The notes: generated by a model not told the origin, from the letters alone. 49,614 nucleotides of DNA from Silanimonas sp. (GCA_026005095.1 BPKK01000016.1:7501-57114), one strand, 5' to 3'. Numbered from the stretch's first letter, positions 39,313 to 47,500 are shown. Translations and numbers: made by a program.

Positions 39313-40664
39313 AGGGTGTCAGGATTTTTGTGTGAGGGGCCTACCATGACGATGTTCAGGAGCCCTCCATGCCACGCAAGAAATCTACCCCTATCGCGAA
39401 GTCGGACGCCATTCTTCCCGACGAGCTGCTTGAGAAGCTGATCCCTGGCCCGATGGACGCCGCCGGCGTCGAGGCCGTGTTCCAGAAGTTGAAGAAGGCC
39501 GTCATCGAGCGCGCCTTGGGTGCCGAACTGGGCGTGCACTTGGCCAGCCCGGAGGGTGGCCGCGGGAACCACCGCAACGGCCGTAGCAGCAAGACCGTGC
39601 TGACCGACGAGGGGCCGCTCCGGATCGACGTGCCTCGCGATCGGGCGGGCAGCTTCGAGCCGCAGTTGATCCCGAAGCACGAGCGGCGTTTCGCCGGCTT
39701 CGACGACCGGATCATTTCGATGTACGCCCGCGGCATGTCGGTGCGCGAGATCCAAGGGCATCTGGCCGAGATGTATGCCGTCGAGGTGTCGCCAGAGTTC
39801 ATCAGCGCGGTCACCGACGCGGTGATGGCCGAGGTGGGCGCCTGGCAGGCCCGGCCGCTGGAGCCGATGTACCCGGTGGTGTTCTTCGACGCCCTGCGGG
39901 TGAAGATCCGCGAGGACGGCGTGGTGCGCAACAAGGCGGTGTACCTGGCCTTGGGCGTGCTGCCCGACGGCACGCGCGACATCCTCGGGCTGTGGATCGA
40001 GAACACGGAAGGCGCCAAGTTCTGGATGAAGGTCTTCAACGACCTGAAGACGCGCGGCACGCAGGACATCCTGATCGGCGTGGCCGATGGGCTGAAGGGC
40101 CTTCCCGAGGCCCTCGATGCCGTATTTCCGGCCACGACGCTGCAGACCTGCATCGTGCACCTGATCCGCAACAGTCTCGATTACGCGAGCTGGAAGGACC
40201 GCAAGGCGCTGGCGGCGGCCATCAAGCCCGTCTACACCGCGCCCAGCGCGGAGGCTGCGGAAGCTGAGCTGGACGCGTTCGAGGCAGGCCCTTGGGGCCA
40301 GCGCTTCCCGACCGTCGTGGCGGCCTGGCGGCGGGCCTGGAGCCGGGTGATCCCGTTCTTCGCCTTTCCGCCCGAGGTGCGGCGGATCATCTACACCACC
40401 AATGCCATCGAGAGCGTGCATTCGCGGCTGCGCAAGATCATCAAGAGCCGCGGGCATTTCCCGAGCGACGAGGCCGCCACCAAGCTGATCTGGCTGGCCC
40501 TGCGCAACATCACCGCCGACTGGAAGCGGGCGAGCAAGGAGTGGAAATCAGCGATGAACCAGTTCGCGATACTGTACGGCGACCGCTTCACCCTCGCGCC
40601 GCGCTGAGCGGCACGAAGGTCGATTCAGAAAACCGCCTCACACACAAAATTTCAGACAGACCCT
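39313..40664 (+). mobile_element. complete IS256-family insertion sequence
   Basis: About 1,352 bp with one intact transposase gene. The imperfect terminal inverted repeats start AGGGTGTCAGGATTTTTGTG on the left and, read inward from the right, AGGGTCTGTCTGAAATTTTG; both continue into GTGTGAGG. Both ends are flanked by GATCGTCG. The match extends one base each way because the element begins with A and ends with T. Perfect duplications and an open transposase suggest a recent, potentially active insertion between cassette B and pirin. Confidence 0.92.
39369..40607 (+). CDS. IS256-family (mutator-type) transposase
   Basis: 412 residues, full length for the family. DDE catalytic residues are visible in VVFFDALRVKIRE (first Asp), LIGVADGLKGLPEALDAVF (second Asp) and TNAIESVHSRLRK (Glu). 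The CIVHLIRNSLDYASWKDRK stretch is the conserved region with the C-x2-H signature. ATG 39369 has AGGAG about 6 nt upstream. It moves the element by cut-and-paste or copy-out through a circular intermediate, as known for IS256. No frameshift or stop is present. Confidence 0.95.
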   Translation: MPRKKSTPIAKSDAILPDELLEKLIPGPMDAAGVEAVFQKLKKAVIERALGAELGVHLASPEGGRGNHRNGRSSKTVLTDEGPLRIDVPRDRAGSFEPQLIPKHERRFAGFDDRIISMYARGMSVREIQGHLAEMYAVEVSPEFISAVTDAVMAEVGAWQARPLEPMYPVVFFDALRVKIREDGVVRNKAVYLALGVLPDGTRDILGLWIENTEGAKFWMKVFNDLKTRGTQDILIGVADGLKGLPEALDAVFPATTLQTCIVHLIRNSLDYASWKDRKALAAAIKPVYTAPSAEAAEAELDAFEAGPWGQRFPTVVAAWRRAWSRVIPFFAFPPEVRRIIYTTNAIESVHSRLRKIIKSRGHFPSDEAATKLIWLALRNITADWKRASKEWKSAMNQFAILYGDRFTLAPR

Positions 40665-40672
40665 GATCGTCG
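40665..40672. repeat. target site duplication, right copy
   Basis: GATCGTCG, identical to 39305-39312. It lies 18 bp from the stop codon of the cassette B lipoprotein gene. Confidence 0.85.
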
Positions 40673-40690
40673 AGCGCGTCCTCGACAGAA

Positions 40691-41611
40691 TCAATTGCGC
40701 TCTCGCAACGGGTCGTCTCGGGCTTGGAACACCCTCTCGGCATCCAAGAGCGCCCTGAGTTTTTCGGCCTGCTCGGGACCAGGCCAGCCCTGCAGCGTTG
40801 CCACCAAAACACCACTCCGAAACAGCAGGAATGTCGGTGTCTGCCAGCTCTGGTAAGTAAGTCCCCAGTCCCGGTAGCGATCGACGATCCGGTGCTCCTG
40901 CGTCGGAAAGTCGCGATTCCAGCGTCGAATGCGTTCGAAGCCGATCCGCCCAAAAGGTGGCGTTACGTAGTGGGTTCGCTCCGGCAGCAACCCGAGGAGC
41001 GTCGGCTCACGCAACGCTTCCAGTGCGCGGCGCGAGAAGCCGCAGTCGGGGTGCGATATGACCACAAGGACGCTGCCACGCGAAAGATCCAGCGATTCGC
41101 GCCGCAGCGCGTCCTGACCGGGCGTAATCTTCCAGACGGAAGGCGATCCAGGCCTTTCCGGTCCGGCATAGATTTCGGAGGGCACGGACTCTAACTTCAC
41201 CTGGGGGAAGCGCTCCGCGAGCCGCCGAGCATCCTGCCAACGGCGTGCCGAGACATAGGTCCGATGAAGATCCTCGACCTCCAAGGGGCCCGCCAAGCGG
41301 CGGGAAACCAGCGCATCGAAGACCATTTCATGCGCGTCGACCCGGGATCCTGGATGGTAGAAATTCACCGCCGCGGCCGCCGCCGCCAGCTCGATGAGGC
41401 GGCGATCATCGAGTGAGGCCTGCCGACAATCTGATCGGCAAGAACGCTGCAGCGTCTTGTCGAGGAATAGCGCTGCGGCCTCCTGCTCCGGTCGTTCGAT
41501 ACGCAATCGCTCAATCCGACCGAGAAGGTCAGGCGCCGATCCATCAGAGGCACAGCCGGCAATCAACAATGAGAGAAGTGGACAAAGCGCCCCTCTAACC
41601 CTCACTGGCAT
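40691..41611 (-). CDS. cassette B second gene: thioredoxin-fold-like lipoprotein
   Basis: 306 residues. A lipoprotein signal peptide ends in LLIAGC (Cys about residue 20), so the protein is probably membrane-anchored outside the cytoplasm. After a helical region (about 30-150) a thioredoxin-like domain is suggested by GSVLVVISHPDCGFSRRALE (a CxxS site instead of CxxC) and SWQTPTFLLFRSGVLVATLQGW (cis-Pro-type TPTF). CxxS proteins often act in disulfide isomerisation or mixed-disulfide formation. ATG 41611 has AGGAG 9 nt upstream. It follows the Cys-rich secreted gene by 62 bp. Lower GC than neighbours. The fold is inferred by pattern only. Confidence 0.7.
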   Translation of the reverse strand: MPVRVRGALCPLLSLLIAGCASDGSAPDLLGRIERLRIERPEQEAAALFLDKTLQRSCRSDCRQASLDDRRLIELAAAAAAVNFYHPGSRVDAHEMVFDALVSRRLAGPLEVEDLHRTYVSARRWQDARRLAERFPQVKLESVPSEIYAGPERPGSPSVWKITPGQDALRRESLDLSRGSVLVVISHPDCGFSRRALEALREPTLLGLLPERTHYVTPPFGRIGFERIRRWNRDFPTQEHRIVDRYRDWGLTYQSWQTPTFLLFRSGVLVATLQGWPGPEQAEKLRALLDAERVFQARDDPLRERN

Positions 41612-41673
41612 CCGCAAGCACTCCTGTACGAAACCGTGAGCGCCCCCACCGAGGACGGCAGGGGCGCGATGGA

Positions 41674-42222
41674 TCAACAACTTGCCTTGCAGATATATCT
41701 AGTGTGGCTCGTACAGGTCGCGCGAGACTCACATCGGTAATCCATGTAGTCCCCGTTCTGGCATTGCGTCTTCATCAGAGACTTGAGCTCTCGGTCAAGA
41801 AACGTCTCCTCGCGCAGGTTCTGCATGCGCGCAACATCGCCCTGCACGCCAAACAACGCAAGAATCAGGTAAGCCTCGGTGGCCGTAAGCTCTCGCTCCA
41901 AATCATCATAACGATACCCCGTTACTCCTTTCTCGTTGAAAGTCAGACTGGAGAGGAACCGCCGCCGCCCTTCCTCGGACAACGCGAGCAATGGCGATCC
42001 TTCATCCCGTGATGCACGGAGGTGACGGACGAGATCGCGGCGCGACCGGATTGGCGCGTTGAGGAGGTCCAAATCCTCCCTCAAGCGCTTCTCTTGGCAG
42101 AACGCCATAGTTGAAACGTCATCCCCACCCCGCTTCGCCGATTCGAGCGGAGCGAGCTGACCGGCTTGAGATGTGACCGCAAACGCGAGACTGAACGTGA
42201 ACACGATAATTGGGAGTCGCAT
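41674..42222 (-). CDS. cassette B first gene: secreted protein with cysteine-rich tail
   Basis: 182 residues with a signal peptide (MRLPIIVFTFSLAFAVTSQAG). A charged helical middle (about 40-145) is followed by a tail in which five cysteines fall within the last 30 residues (TQCQNGDYMDYRC and CTSHTRYICKASC). No family is recognised. ATG 42222 has AGGAG about 8 nt upstream. It is the first gene behind a putative poly-G promoter (42280-42311). A thioredoxin-like lipoprotein lies directly downstream, which could handle these cysteines. Clearly AT-richer than the flanking core genes. Confidence 0.72.
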   Translation of the reverse strand: MRLPIIVFTFSLAFAVTSQAGQLAPLESAKRGGDDVSTMAFCQEKRLREDLDLLNAPIRSRRDLVRHLRASRDEGSPLLALSEEGRRRFLSSLTFNEKGVTGYRYDDLERELTATEAYLILALFGVQGDVARMQNLREETFLDRELKSLMKTQCQNGDYMDYRCESRATCTSHTRYICKASC

Positions 42223-42257
42223 GGTGAACACTCCTTGGTCGTCATGCTGAGGAGGCC

Positions 42258-42268
42258 CTGCTAAGCAG
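42258..42268 (-). promoter_or_regulatory. palindrome CTGCTTAGCAG, possible operator or 5' UTR hairpin
   Basis: Minus-strand CTGC-TTA-GCAG, 35 nt before the start of the cysteine-tail gene, within a longer imperfect dyad (GGCC arms at 42254-42273). It differs by one base from the palindrome at 21934-21944, which occupies the same position in cassette A. Confidence 0.5.
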
Positions 42269-42279
42269 CGGCCGGCGGC

Positions 42280-42311
42280 ATCGTACCCCCCCCCCCAACA
42301 GGCTTCGTCAA
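42280..42311 (-). promoter_or_regulatory. putative promoter with 11-G spacer tract (cassette B)
   Basis: Minus strand: TTGACG (42311-42306), a 20-nt spacer ending in TT and 11 G (42296-42286), then TACGAT (42285-42280). It starts 9 nt after the acyltransferase stop. The matching element in cassette A has the same -35 and the same 11-G run. With two or three fewer G the spacers would approach the 17-nt optimum. Promoter activity is inferred. Confidence 0.5.
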
Positions 42312-42320
42312 CCGCCACAC

Positions 42321-42941
42321 TCATGTACCGCGGTGCTTTCCCACAAAAGGCCGATACCAGGCGCGGATGCGCGCCATATCGGCCTCGAGGTCGGCGCTGC
42401 ACTCGATCACCGGCCCGAGGTGGATGGTCTTGGAGGGATAGTCGAAGGCCACGCAGAGCACCGGAGCCCCGGCGGCGCGGGCGATCTTCCAGAAGCCGGT
42501 CTTCCAGCGCTCCACCCGGCGGCGCGTGCCCTCGGGCGCGAGCAGGAACCACATCCGGCCGCGCTCGCGCATCTCGGCGGCCACCTGCTCGGCGATGCCG
42601 CCCGGCGCGGCGCGGTCCACGGCGATGCCGCCGGCCTTGCGCAGGGCCCAGCCCACTGGACCGACGAAGGCCTCCTGCTTGGCCATGAAGACGATGCCGA
42701 GGTTCAGGCCCACCTTGGCCGCCAGCCCCCAGATGGCGTCCCAGGCCGAGGAGTGCGGAGCGACGATGATCACGAGGCGCGGATGGTCGGGGAACTCACC
42801 ACGGAAGCGCCAGCCGCCGAGGCGATAAAAGAACCACCAGCACAGCCGGCGCCAGAACGGCCCCACCTGGGTGCGCGGCACCACCGCGGGAATCGCCGGG
42901 ACGCCCTCGCCCGGCGGCGGACGCTCGAATTCGAGGTTCAC
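42321..42941 (-). CDS. lysophospholipid acyltransferase (PlsC-like) family protein
   Basis: 206 residues. The acyltransferase HX4D motif is APHSSAWDAIWG, and FLLAPEGTRRRVERWKTGFW contains the PEGTR-type glycerophosphate-binding motif. These enzymes transfer acyl chains to lysophospholipid or related acceptors at the inner membrane; the acceptor is not evident. The ATG overlaps the arfB stop (ATGA, 42941-42938), implying coupling. The cassette B promoter begins 9 bp after its stop. Confidence 0.85.
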   Translation of the reverse strand: MNLEFERPPPGEGVPAIPAVVPRTQVGPFWRRLCWWFFYRLGGWRFRGEFPDHPRLVIIVAPHSSAWDAIWGLAAKVGLNLGIVFMAKQEAFVGPVGWALRKAGGIAVDRAAPGGIAEQVAAEMRERGRMWFLLAPEGTRRRVERWKTGFWKIARAAGAPVLCVAFDYPSKTIHLGPVIECSADLEADMARIRAWYRPFVGKHRGT

Positions 42942-43360
42942 GGCTCGCGTTCCCAGCGCCGCGAGCTGCGCTCACGCTTCACTTGGGCGCGTTCGCGCTT
43001 GCTGCCCAGGCGGCGCTCGACGGAAGCCCGGGTCGGGCGGGTGGCGATGCGCTTCTTCGGCGCGGCGAGGCAGGCCTCGATCAGGGTCTGCAGGCGGGCT
43101 CGGGCGTCTTCCCGGTTGCGCTCCTGGGTGCGGAAGCGCTGGGCCTGGATCACCAATACGCCGTCCTCGGTCATACGCCGGTCGCGGCGCGCCAGGAGGC
43201 GCTCGCGCACCGCCTCAGGCAGGCTGGAGGCACGCACATCGAAGCGCAGCTCGACCGCGCTGGCCACCTTGTTGACGTTCTGCCCGCCGGGGCCGGAGGC
43301 GCGCACGAAGCGCTCCTCGATCTCGCCCTCGGGGATGGGGAACACGGGAGGCTGCGGCAT
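42938..43360 (-). CDS. arfB: alternative ribosome-rescue factor ArfB (YaeJ), peptidyl-tRNA hydrolase
   Basis: 140 residues, the ArfB size. The release-factor-like domain carries the catalytic GGQ at residues 25-27 (ASGPGGQNVNKV). A basic C-terminal tail (KKRIATRPTRASVERRLGSK then RERSSRRW) would enter the empty mRNA channel of stalled ribosomes. It frees nascent chains when no stop codon is present. ATG 43360 (MPQPPVFPIPEGEIEERF) is the homologous start. It lies 11 bp after hemY on the same strand, overlapping the acyltransferase start by ATGA. Confidence 0.94.
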   Translation of the reverse strand: MPQPPVFPIPEGEIEERFVRASGPGGQNVNKVASAVELRFDVRASSLPEAVRERLLARRDRRMTEDGVLVIQAQRFRTQERNREDARARLQTLIEACLAAPKKRIATRPTRASVERRLGSKRERAQVKRERSSRRWEREP

Positions 43361-43371
43361 GGCAGGCGGCC

Positions 43372-44628
43372 TCAAGCGGCGGGCAGGCGCGGATGGCCGA
43401 AGGCATCGCGCTCCTCGCCGGCGGCCGCGTCGCCGATGCGCTCGCGCAGGCCACGGCCGGGGAATTCCTGCGGCGGCTCGCCCCGGGCGACGCGCAGGGC
43501 ATTGGCAAAGGCGATGGCGGCGCGGGCATCCTGGGCGGCCGCCAAAAGTTCGCCCAGCCCCTCCCAGGCCTCGGCTCCCGCCCCCTGGGCGATGGCGCGG
43601 TGGAAATAGGCCTCGGCCTTGCCCGGCAGGCCTTTGTGGCGGCACAGCCGGGCCAGCGCCAGCAGCAGACCGGGCGAGGTGGAGCAGGCTGCCAGCCAGC
43701 CCTCGGCCCGGGCCAGACGCTCATCGCCCTCGAAGGGTGGCAGGGCGCCGAAAGCCGTCACCACCGCCTCGTCCCAGCGTTCGTCGAGGGCGGCGGCCAG
43801 CGCTTCCGCCGCCTGCGCCTCGACGTGCAGGCGCGCGGCGCGGCGGGCGAAGGCCACCAGTACGCCGGACTGGGCACGCAACGCAGGGGGCAGGCCCTTC
43901 CAGCGGATGAGCAGGGTGCCGGCCTCCTGGGCGTCGTTGAGCGCCGCTTCGGCCAGACGCGCCTCCACCCCGGCCAGGGTCGCGGCCTGCGCCCCGCGCT
44001 CGGCCTTCAGCCGGGCGATCAGCGGCAGGGCCTCGTCGGCACGGCCGAGACGGGCGAGCGCCTCGGCGCGCAGCAGCACGCCGGCCGGCGGCAGGCTGGT
44101 ACGGGCGGCCGCGGTGTCGAGGCTGGCCAGGGCCTCGATGGCCCGGCCTTCCTCGAGCCAGGCCGCGCTCTGCTCCAAGGTCGCCGTGAGCGGATCGGCC
44201 TTGGCTAAGGCCTCGCGGTGCGCCTGCACCCGGTCTGGCAGACCGGCGGCGCGGGCCGCGGCGATGGCATACAGCAGGGCCGGCACGCGGTCGATGCTGG
44301 CGCGCCTGGCGGCCAGCGCCAGCAGATGCTCGGCACGCTCCGGGCGGCCCTGCTGCAGGGCCAGCAGGCCGTTGCCGAGACGCTCGCGGGCCAGTCGGCG
44401 CGAATAGCGGCGCACGGCGCGGAAGGGCAGACGCAGCAGGGCCACCAGGCCCAGCAGGGCGACGGTGACGAGCAGCCAGGCCAGGGCTGCCACCTCGGCG
44501 CGCAGGGTGATCACCTGCCCGGCCCAGTGCAGCACGAGCAGGCCCTCCTGCGCCCGCAGGGCCTGCCAGCCGACGCCGCCCAGCAGAGCCAGCAGCAGCG
44601 CCAACAGCAGGGCCGGGAAGAGCTTCAC
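43372..44628 (-). CDS. hemY: HemY family TPR membrane protein
   Basis: 418 residues. Two N-terminal membrane helices (about 3-21 and 46-67) precede a periplasmic or cytoplasmic array of TPR-like helical repeats (GLLALQQGRPERAEHLLALAARR onward). This is the proteobacterial HemY of the hemCDXY cluster, linked to haem synthesis but without a proven enzymatic step; it is unrelated to protoporphyrinogen oxidase HemY of Bacillus. The start is GTG at 44628, overlapping the hemX stop as GTGA. Confidence 0.88.
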   Translation of the reverse strand: MKLFPALLLALLLALLGGVGWQALRAQEGLLVLHWAGQVITLRAEVAALAWLLVTVALLGLVALLRLPFRAVRRYSRRLARERLGNGLLALQQGRPERAEHLLALAARRASIDRVPALLYAIAAARAAGLPDRVQAHREALAKADPLTATLEQSAAWLEEGRAIEALASLDTAAARTSLPPAGVLLRAEALARLGRADEALPLIARLKAERGAQAATLAGVEARLAEAALNDAQEAGTLLIRWKGLPPALRAQSGVLVAFARRAARLHVEAQAAEALAAALDERWDEAVVTAFGALPPFEGDERLARAEGWLAACSTSPGLLLALARLCRHKGLPGKAEAYFHRAIAQGAGAEAWEGLGELLAAAQDARAAIAFANALRVARGEPPQEFPGRGLRERIGDAAAGEERDAFGHPRLPAA

Positions 44629-45608
44629 GGCTCACCCCCGGCGCGGCGCTGGGCGCGCAACTGGGCAAGCGTGCTGCCGAGCACCGGCAGATCGAGTCCG
44701 AGCGGAGCACGGGCCAGGCCGTCGAGGCGCGAGAGCTCGGCCTGCAGGGCCGGCCCCTCAGCGTAGAGGCGGCGCATCCAGCCGGCGGCACGGGCGCTGG
44801 CCGCAGCCACGGCCTCGGCATCCCGCTCACGGATGGCGCTGCGCAGCAGGGTGAGTTCCAGCCGCAGGGCGGCCTCGCCGCGCTGGCGGTCGGCCGGGGC
44901 GAGCAGGTCCTGCTCGCCGCGCGGGCGGACGTCCACGAGGGCCAAGAGCAGGCGCTCGAACGGCGAGGCGGCTGCAGGCGCCGGGCGCAGCGCGGGGATG
45001 TCCTCCAGCGCCGGCAGCGCGCGCTCCACGGCATCCACTGCGGCCTGCGCGGCGATCCGCGGGTCCGGCGGCAGGGCCGCCAGTGCCGCCTGCTCCTGCG
45101 CCAGGCTCTGGCGCAGATTCACGTACTGCGGGGCGGTGAGCGCCGAGAGCAGGCCGTCGGCGAGCTCATAAGCCCGGCGCGCGCCCTCCACGTCACCGCC
45201 CAGCGCGATCCGCGCCTCGGCGAAGGACAGCAGCAGCTCCACTTCGTCGAGACGCAGGCGCACCCCTGGCGCGGCACCCGGCGCCTGCGCCGCCAGCTGC
45301 TGCACCGATTCGTCGAGCAGGGCGAGGCGCTGGCCCAAGCCGAGCAGTTCGTCGCGCAGCACCTTGCCGCGTGCCTCGAGGTCGGCAAGGCGCTGCTCGC
45401 TGCGGGCCTGCCCGCGGCCAAGACCGGCGAGTGCCTGCTCGAGCGCCAGCAGGCGCTGATCCACGGGATCGACGGCGGGAACCGACGCGGCTTCCGGCGG
45501 CTCGCCACCACGCAGCGTCCACCACCAGACCGCCGCTCCGGCGGCGAGCAACAGGAGCAGCAGAGGGAGCCAGAGACGGGAAGCGGGGCGATCCATCGGC
45601 GAGATCAT
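44625..45608 (-). CDS. hemX: HemX-like uroporphyrinogen-III C-methyltransferase-annotated membrane protein
   Basis: 327 residues: one N-terminal transmembrane helix (about 13-31, LPLLLLLLAAGAAVWWW) and a long helical, coiled-coil-like domain (about 50-330). E. coli HemX has this layout. Databases often label the family uroporphyrinogen-III methyltransferase, but no SAM-binding motif is visible. ATG 45608 overlaps the hemD stop (ATGA); a second ATG lies four codons on. It is coupled to hemY downstream. Confidence 0.87.
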   Translation of the reverse strand: MISPMDRPASRLWLPLLLLLLAAGAAVWWWTLRGGEPPEAASVPAVDPVDQRLLALEQALAGLGRGQARSEQRLADLEARGKVLRDELLGLGQRLALLDESVQQLAAQAPGAAPGVRLRLDEVELLLSFAEARIALGGDVEGARRAYELADGLLSALTAPQYVNLRQSLAQEQAALAALPPDPRIAAQAAVDAVERALPALEDIPALRPAPAAASPFERLLLALVDVRPRGEQDLLAPADRQRGEAALRLELTLLRSAIRERDAEAVAAASARAAGWMRRLYAEGPALQAELSRLDGLARAPLGLDLPVLGSTLAQLRAQRRAGGEP

Positions 45609-46435
45609 GGCAGGGCGCGGCTTGCTGCCGCGCGGCCATTGTACGGGCCCGCCTCCATGCTCGCCGCGAGGAGTGCGTGCACGAGCGCCGCAGGCTCCGG
45701 CCCCGTGGCCTGGCGTATCTCGGCGAAGCCGAGCGCCGCGGCGCTGGCGGCAAGGCGTGGGCTGCTCACCACCAGCGCTCGGGACAGCAGGGCCTGCCGC
45801 GCCGGCTCGCCCCGCCGGAGCACCAACGCGTGCAGGGCATGCAGGGCCTCGCCACTGCTCGCCGCCAGCGGCACCGGGCGGGCAAGCAGGGCGGCCAGGC
45901 GGCGGGCGCCCCCCGGCAGCGGCCGGCGGGCATAGACCTCGGCGAGCTGCAAGCGCGCGCCGCGCTCATGCAGGGCCGCAGCGATCAGCCCCCGCCCGCC
46001 CGGCGCCGTGACCAGGCCCACGCCCTGCCCCTCACGCAGGCCGGCGAGTGCCGGCAGGGCGAGCAGGCCCTCGCTGTCCATCCGCGCCGGGGAGAGCACC
46101 TCGCCGGCCCCGGCACGGCGCAGGGCCTCGGCGGTGCCCGCACCGACGGCGAGATCGAGCCCGCCCCCCGCCGCCCGGGCCGCCGCCCAGATCCTGCTGG
46201 CGGCCGCGAACCGCACCGCCGCCGGACTGGTGAATACCCGCAGGGGCTGGGCCAGGGCCTCGCCCAGGGCTGCCTCGACGGCCCTCCGTCGCGGGCCGCG
46301 CGCCAGTGGCACCAGGCGCTGCACCGCGAGCGCACGCAGGCGCAGGCCGGCGGCCCGCGCAAGGCGCCTGAGCGCCGCATGCTCGCCCGCCGGGCGCAAG
46401 GCCCAGGCCATGGGCCCACCGATTCCGCCCGCCAT
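45605..46435 (-). CDS. hemD: uroporphyrinogen-III synthase
   Basis: 276 residues, the usual HemD size. It cyclises and inverts ring D of hydroxymethylbilane in tetrapyrrole synthesis. HemD sequences diverge strongly; here RVFTSPAAVRFAA, GAGTAEALRRAG, MDSEGLLALPAL, VGLVTAPGGRGLIAAALHERGARL and AEVYARRPLP match the bilobal family pattern. ATG 46435 or 46411 could start it. First gene of a tightly overlapped hemD-hemX-hemY transcript. hemC, often upstream, is not here; a divergent thioesterase gene is. Confidence 0.85.
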   Translation of the reverse strand: MAGGIGGPMAWALRPAGEHAALRRLARAAGLRLRALAVQRLVPLARGPRRRAVEAALGEALAQPLRVFTSPAAVRFAAASRIWAAARAAGGGLDLAVGAGTAEALRRAGAGEVLSPARMDSEGLLALPALAGLREGQGVGLVTAPGGRGLIAAALHERGARLQLAEVYARRPLPGGARRLAALLARPVPLAASSGEALHALHALVLRRGEPARQALLSRALVVSSPRLAASAAALGFAEIRQATGPEPAALVHALLAASMEAGPYNGRAAASRALP

Positions 46436-46514
46436 GCCATCCTCCCCGGCCGGCAGTCCCGGCCCTGGCCGGCATTCTGGCCGCCTCTCCCGCCCTTGTC
46501 CCGCGCCCTGCCCG

Positions 46515-46973
46515 ATGAGCGACGCCCACGAACGTCACCGCCTGCAATCCCTGCTCGATGCCATGCCGCCGGTGGCGGCGATGGGCATCCGCCTCGCCCG
46601 GCTCGATGCCGCGGGCCTGCGCCTCGAGGCGCCGCTCGCGCGCAACGTCAACGACAAGGGCTGTGCCTTCGGCGGCAGCCTCGCCAGCCTGCTCACGCTG
46701 GCCGCCTGGGGGGTGCTGGAAAGCCGTCTCCGCCAGGCCGGAATCGAGGCCGAGGTGTACGTGGCCCGCAGCGAACTGGAGTACCTAAGCCCGCTGTACG
46801 AGGACCTCGCTGCCGAAGCCCCGCCGCCCGAAGCCAGCGCTTTTTCCGCCCTGCTGGAAAAGCTGCGGGCGCGCGGCCGTGGCGGCATCGTGCTCACGGC
46901 CGAGGCCCGGGATGCCGAGGGCCGCGTGGCGGCGCGGCTGCAGGGCCGCTATGCCGCCGTGCTGCGGCGCTGA
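46515..46973 (+). CDS. YiiD-type thioesterase-domain protein
   Basis: 152 residues with a hotdog-like pattern: IRLARLDAAGLRLEAPLARNVNDKGCAFGGSLASLLTLAAW resembles the C-terminal thioesterase domain of YiiD. The Asn-Asp and the GCAFGGS turn are family positions. Substrate unknown. ATG 46515 is chosen because it begins homology; the open frame further upstream is antisense to hemD. Divergent from hemD with a 79 bp gap. Confidence 0.78.
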   Translation: MSDAHERHRLQSLLDAMPPVAAMGIRLARLDAAGLRLEAPLARNVNDKGCAFGGSLASLLTLAAWGVLESRLRQAGIEAEVYVARSELEYLSPLYEDLAAEAPPPEASAFSALLEKLRARGRGGIVLTAEARDAEGRVAARLQGRYAAVLRR

Positions 46974-47006
46974 CATACTCGCCCAGAGTCCCTACCCGGC
47001 CCGCCC

Positions 47007-47426
47007 ATGCCCCTGCCGATCCGCGCCGCCCTCCTCCTCGCCGCCCTGCTGCTGGCCGCCTGCGCGAGCGGCCCTGGCACCCGGCAGGAGCTGCTGGACC
47101 GCACCCTCTACGACTACTCGGGCGCCATCCGCTGGAACAATTTCGAGGTCGCCTACGAAGCCGTCGATCCGGAAACCCGGCGCCAGCGACCGATGACGGA
47201 GTTCGACTTCGAGCGCCTGCGCCAGCTGCAGATCACCAGCTATACCGTGGTCGCCAATGCCTCCTTGGCGGACGGGCAGGTCGTGCGCGAGGTGCAGATC
47301 GGCCTCGTCAACCGCCACACCATGGCCGAACGCACGGTACGGGTGCGCGAGACCTGGCGCTACGACGCCAGCGCCCGGCGCTGGTGGCTGGTCGAGGGCC
47401 TGCCCGACTTCGGACCCGCCCGCTGA
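47007..47426 (+). CDS. small lipoprotein
   Basis: 139 residues. The signal peptide ends in a lipobox LLAAC (Cys about residue 19). The mature domain (YDYSGAIRWNNFEVAYEAVDP, then a beta-rich RVRETWRYDASARRWWL) is a small alpha/beta unit seen in xanthomonad lipoproteins of unknown function. It lies 33 bp after the thioesterase gene, probably in the same transcript. Confidence 0.78.
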   Translation: MPLPIRAALLLAALLLAACASGPGTRQELLDRTLYDYSGAIRWNNFEVAYEAVDPETRRQRPMTEFDFERLRQLQITSYTVVANASLADGQVVREVQIGLVNRHTMAERTVRVRETWRYDASARRWWLVEGLPDFGPAR

Positions 47427-47435
47427 AAGCCGCGG

Positions 47436-47465
47436 CTGGCCCCGGGGCCGGGGGCGGCGGATAAT
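47436..47465 (+). promoter_or_regulatory. putative promoter of the rhodanese gene
   Basis: CTGGCC (47436-47441), 18-nt spacer, GATAAT (47460-47465), 35 nt before the ATG at 47501. The -10 is good and the -35 weak. A similar GATAAT at 47996-48001 precedes secB. Confidence 0.35.
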
Positions 47466-47500
47466 GCCCGCCCCTTAGCGCTTCCCCACCGAGGCCCGGA

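Noticed and set aside
47451..47474. Hairpin GGGGCGG/CCGCCCC as a terminator after the small lipoprotein gene
   Set aside because: The 10-nt loop, 7-bp stem and lack of a T run make it weak, and it overlaps a better promoter-like GATAAT.
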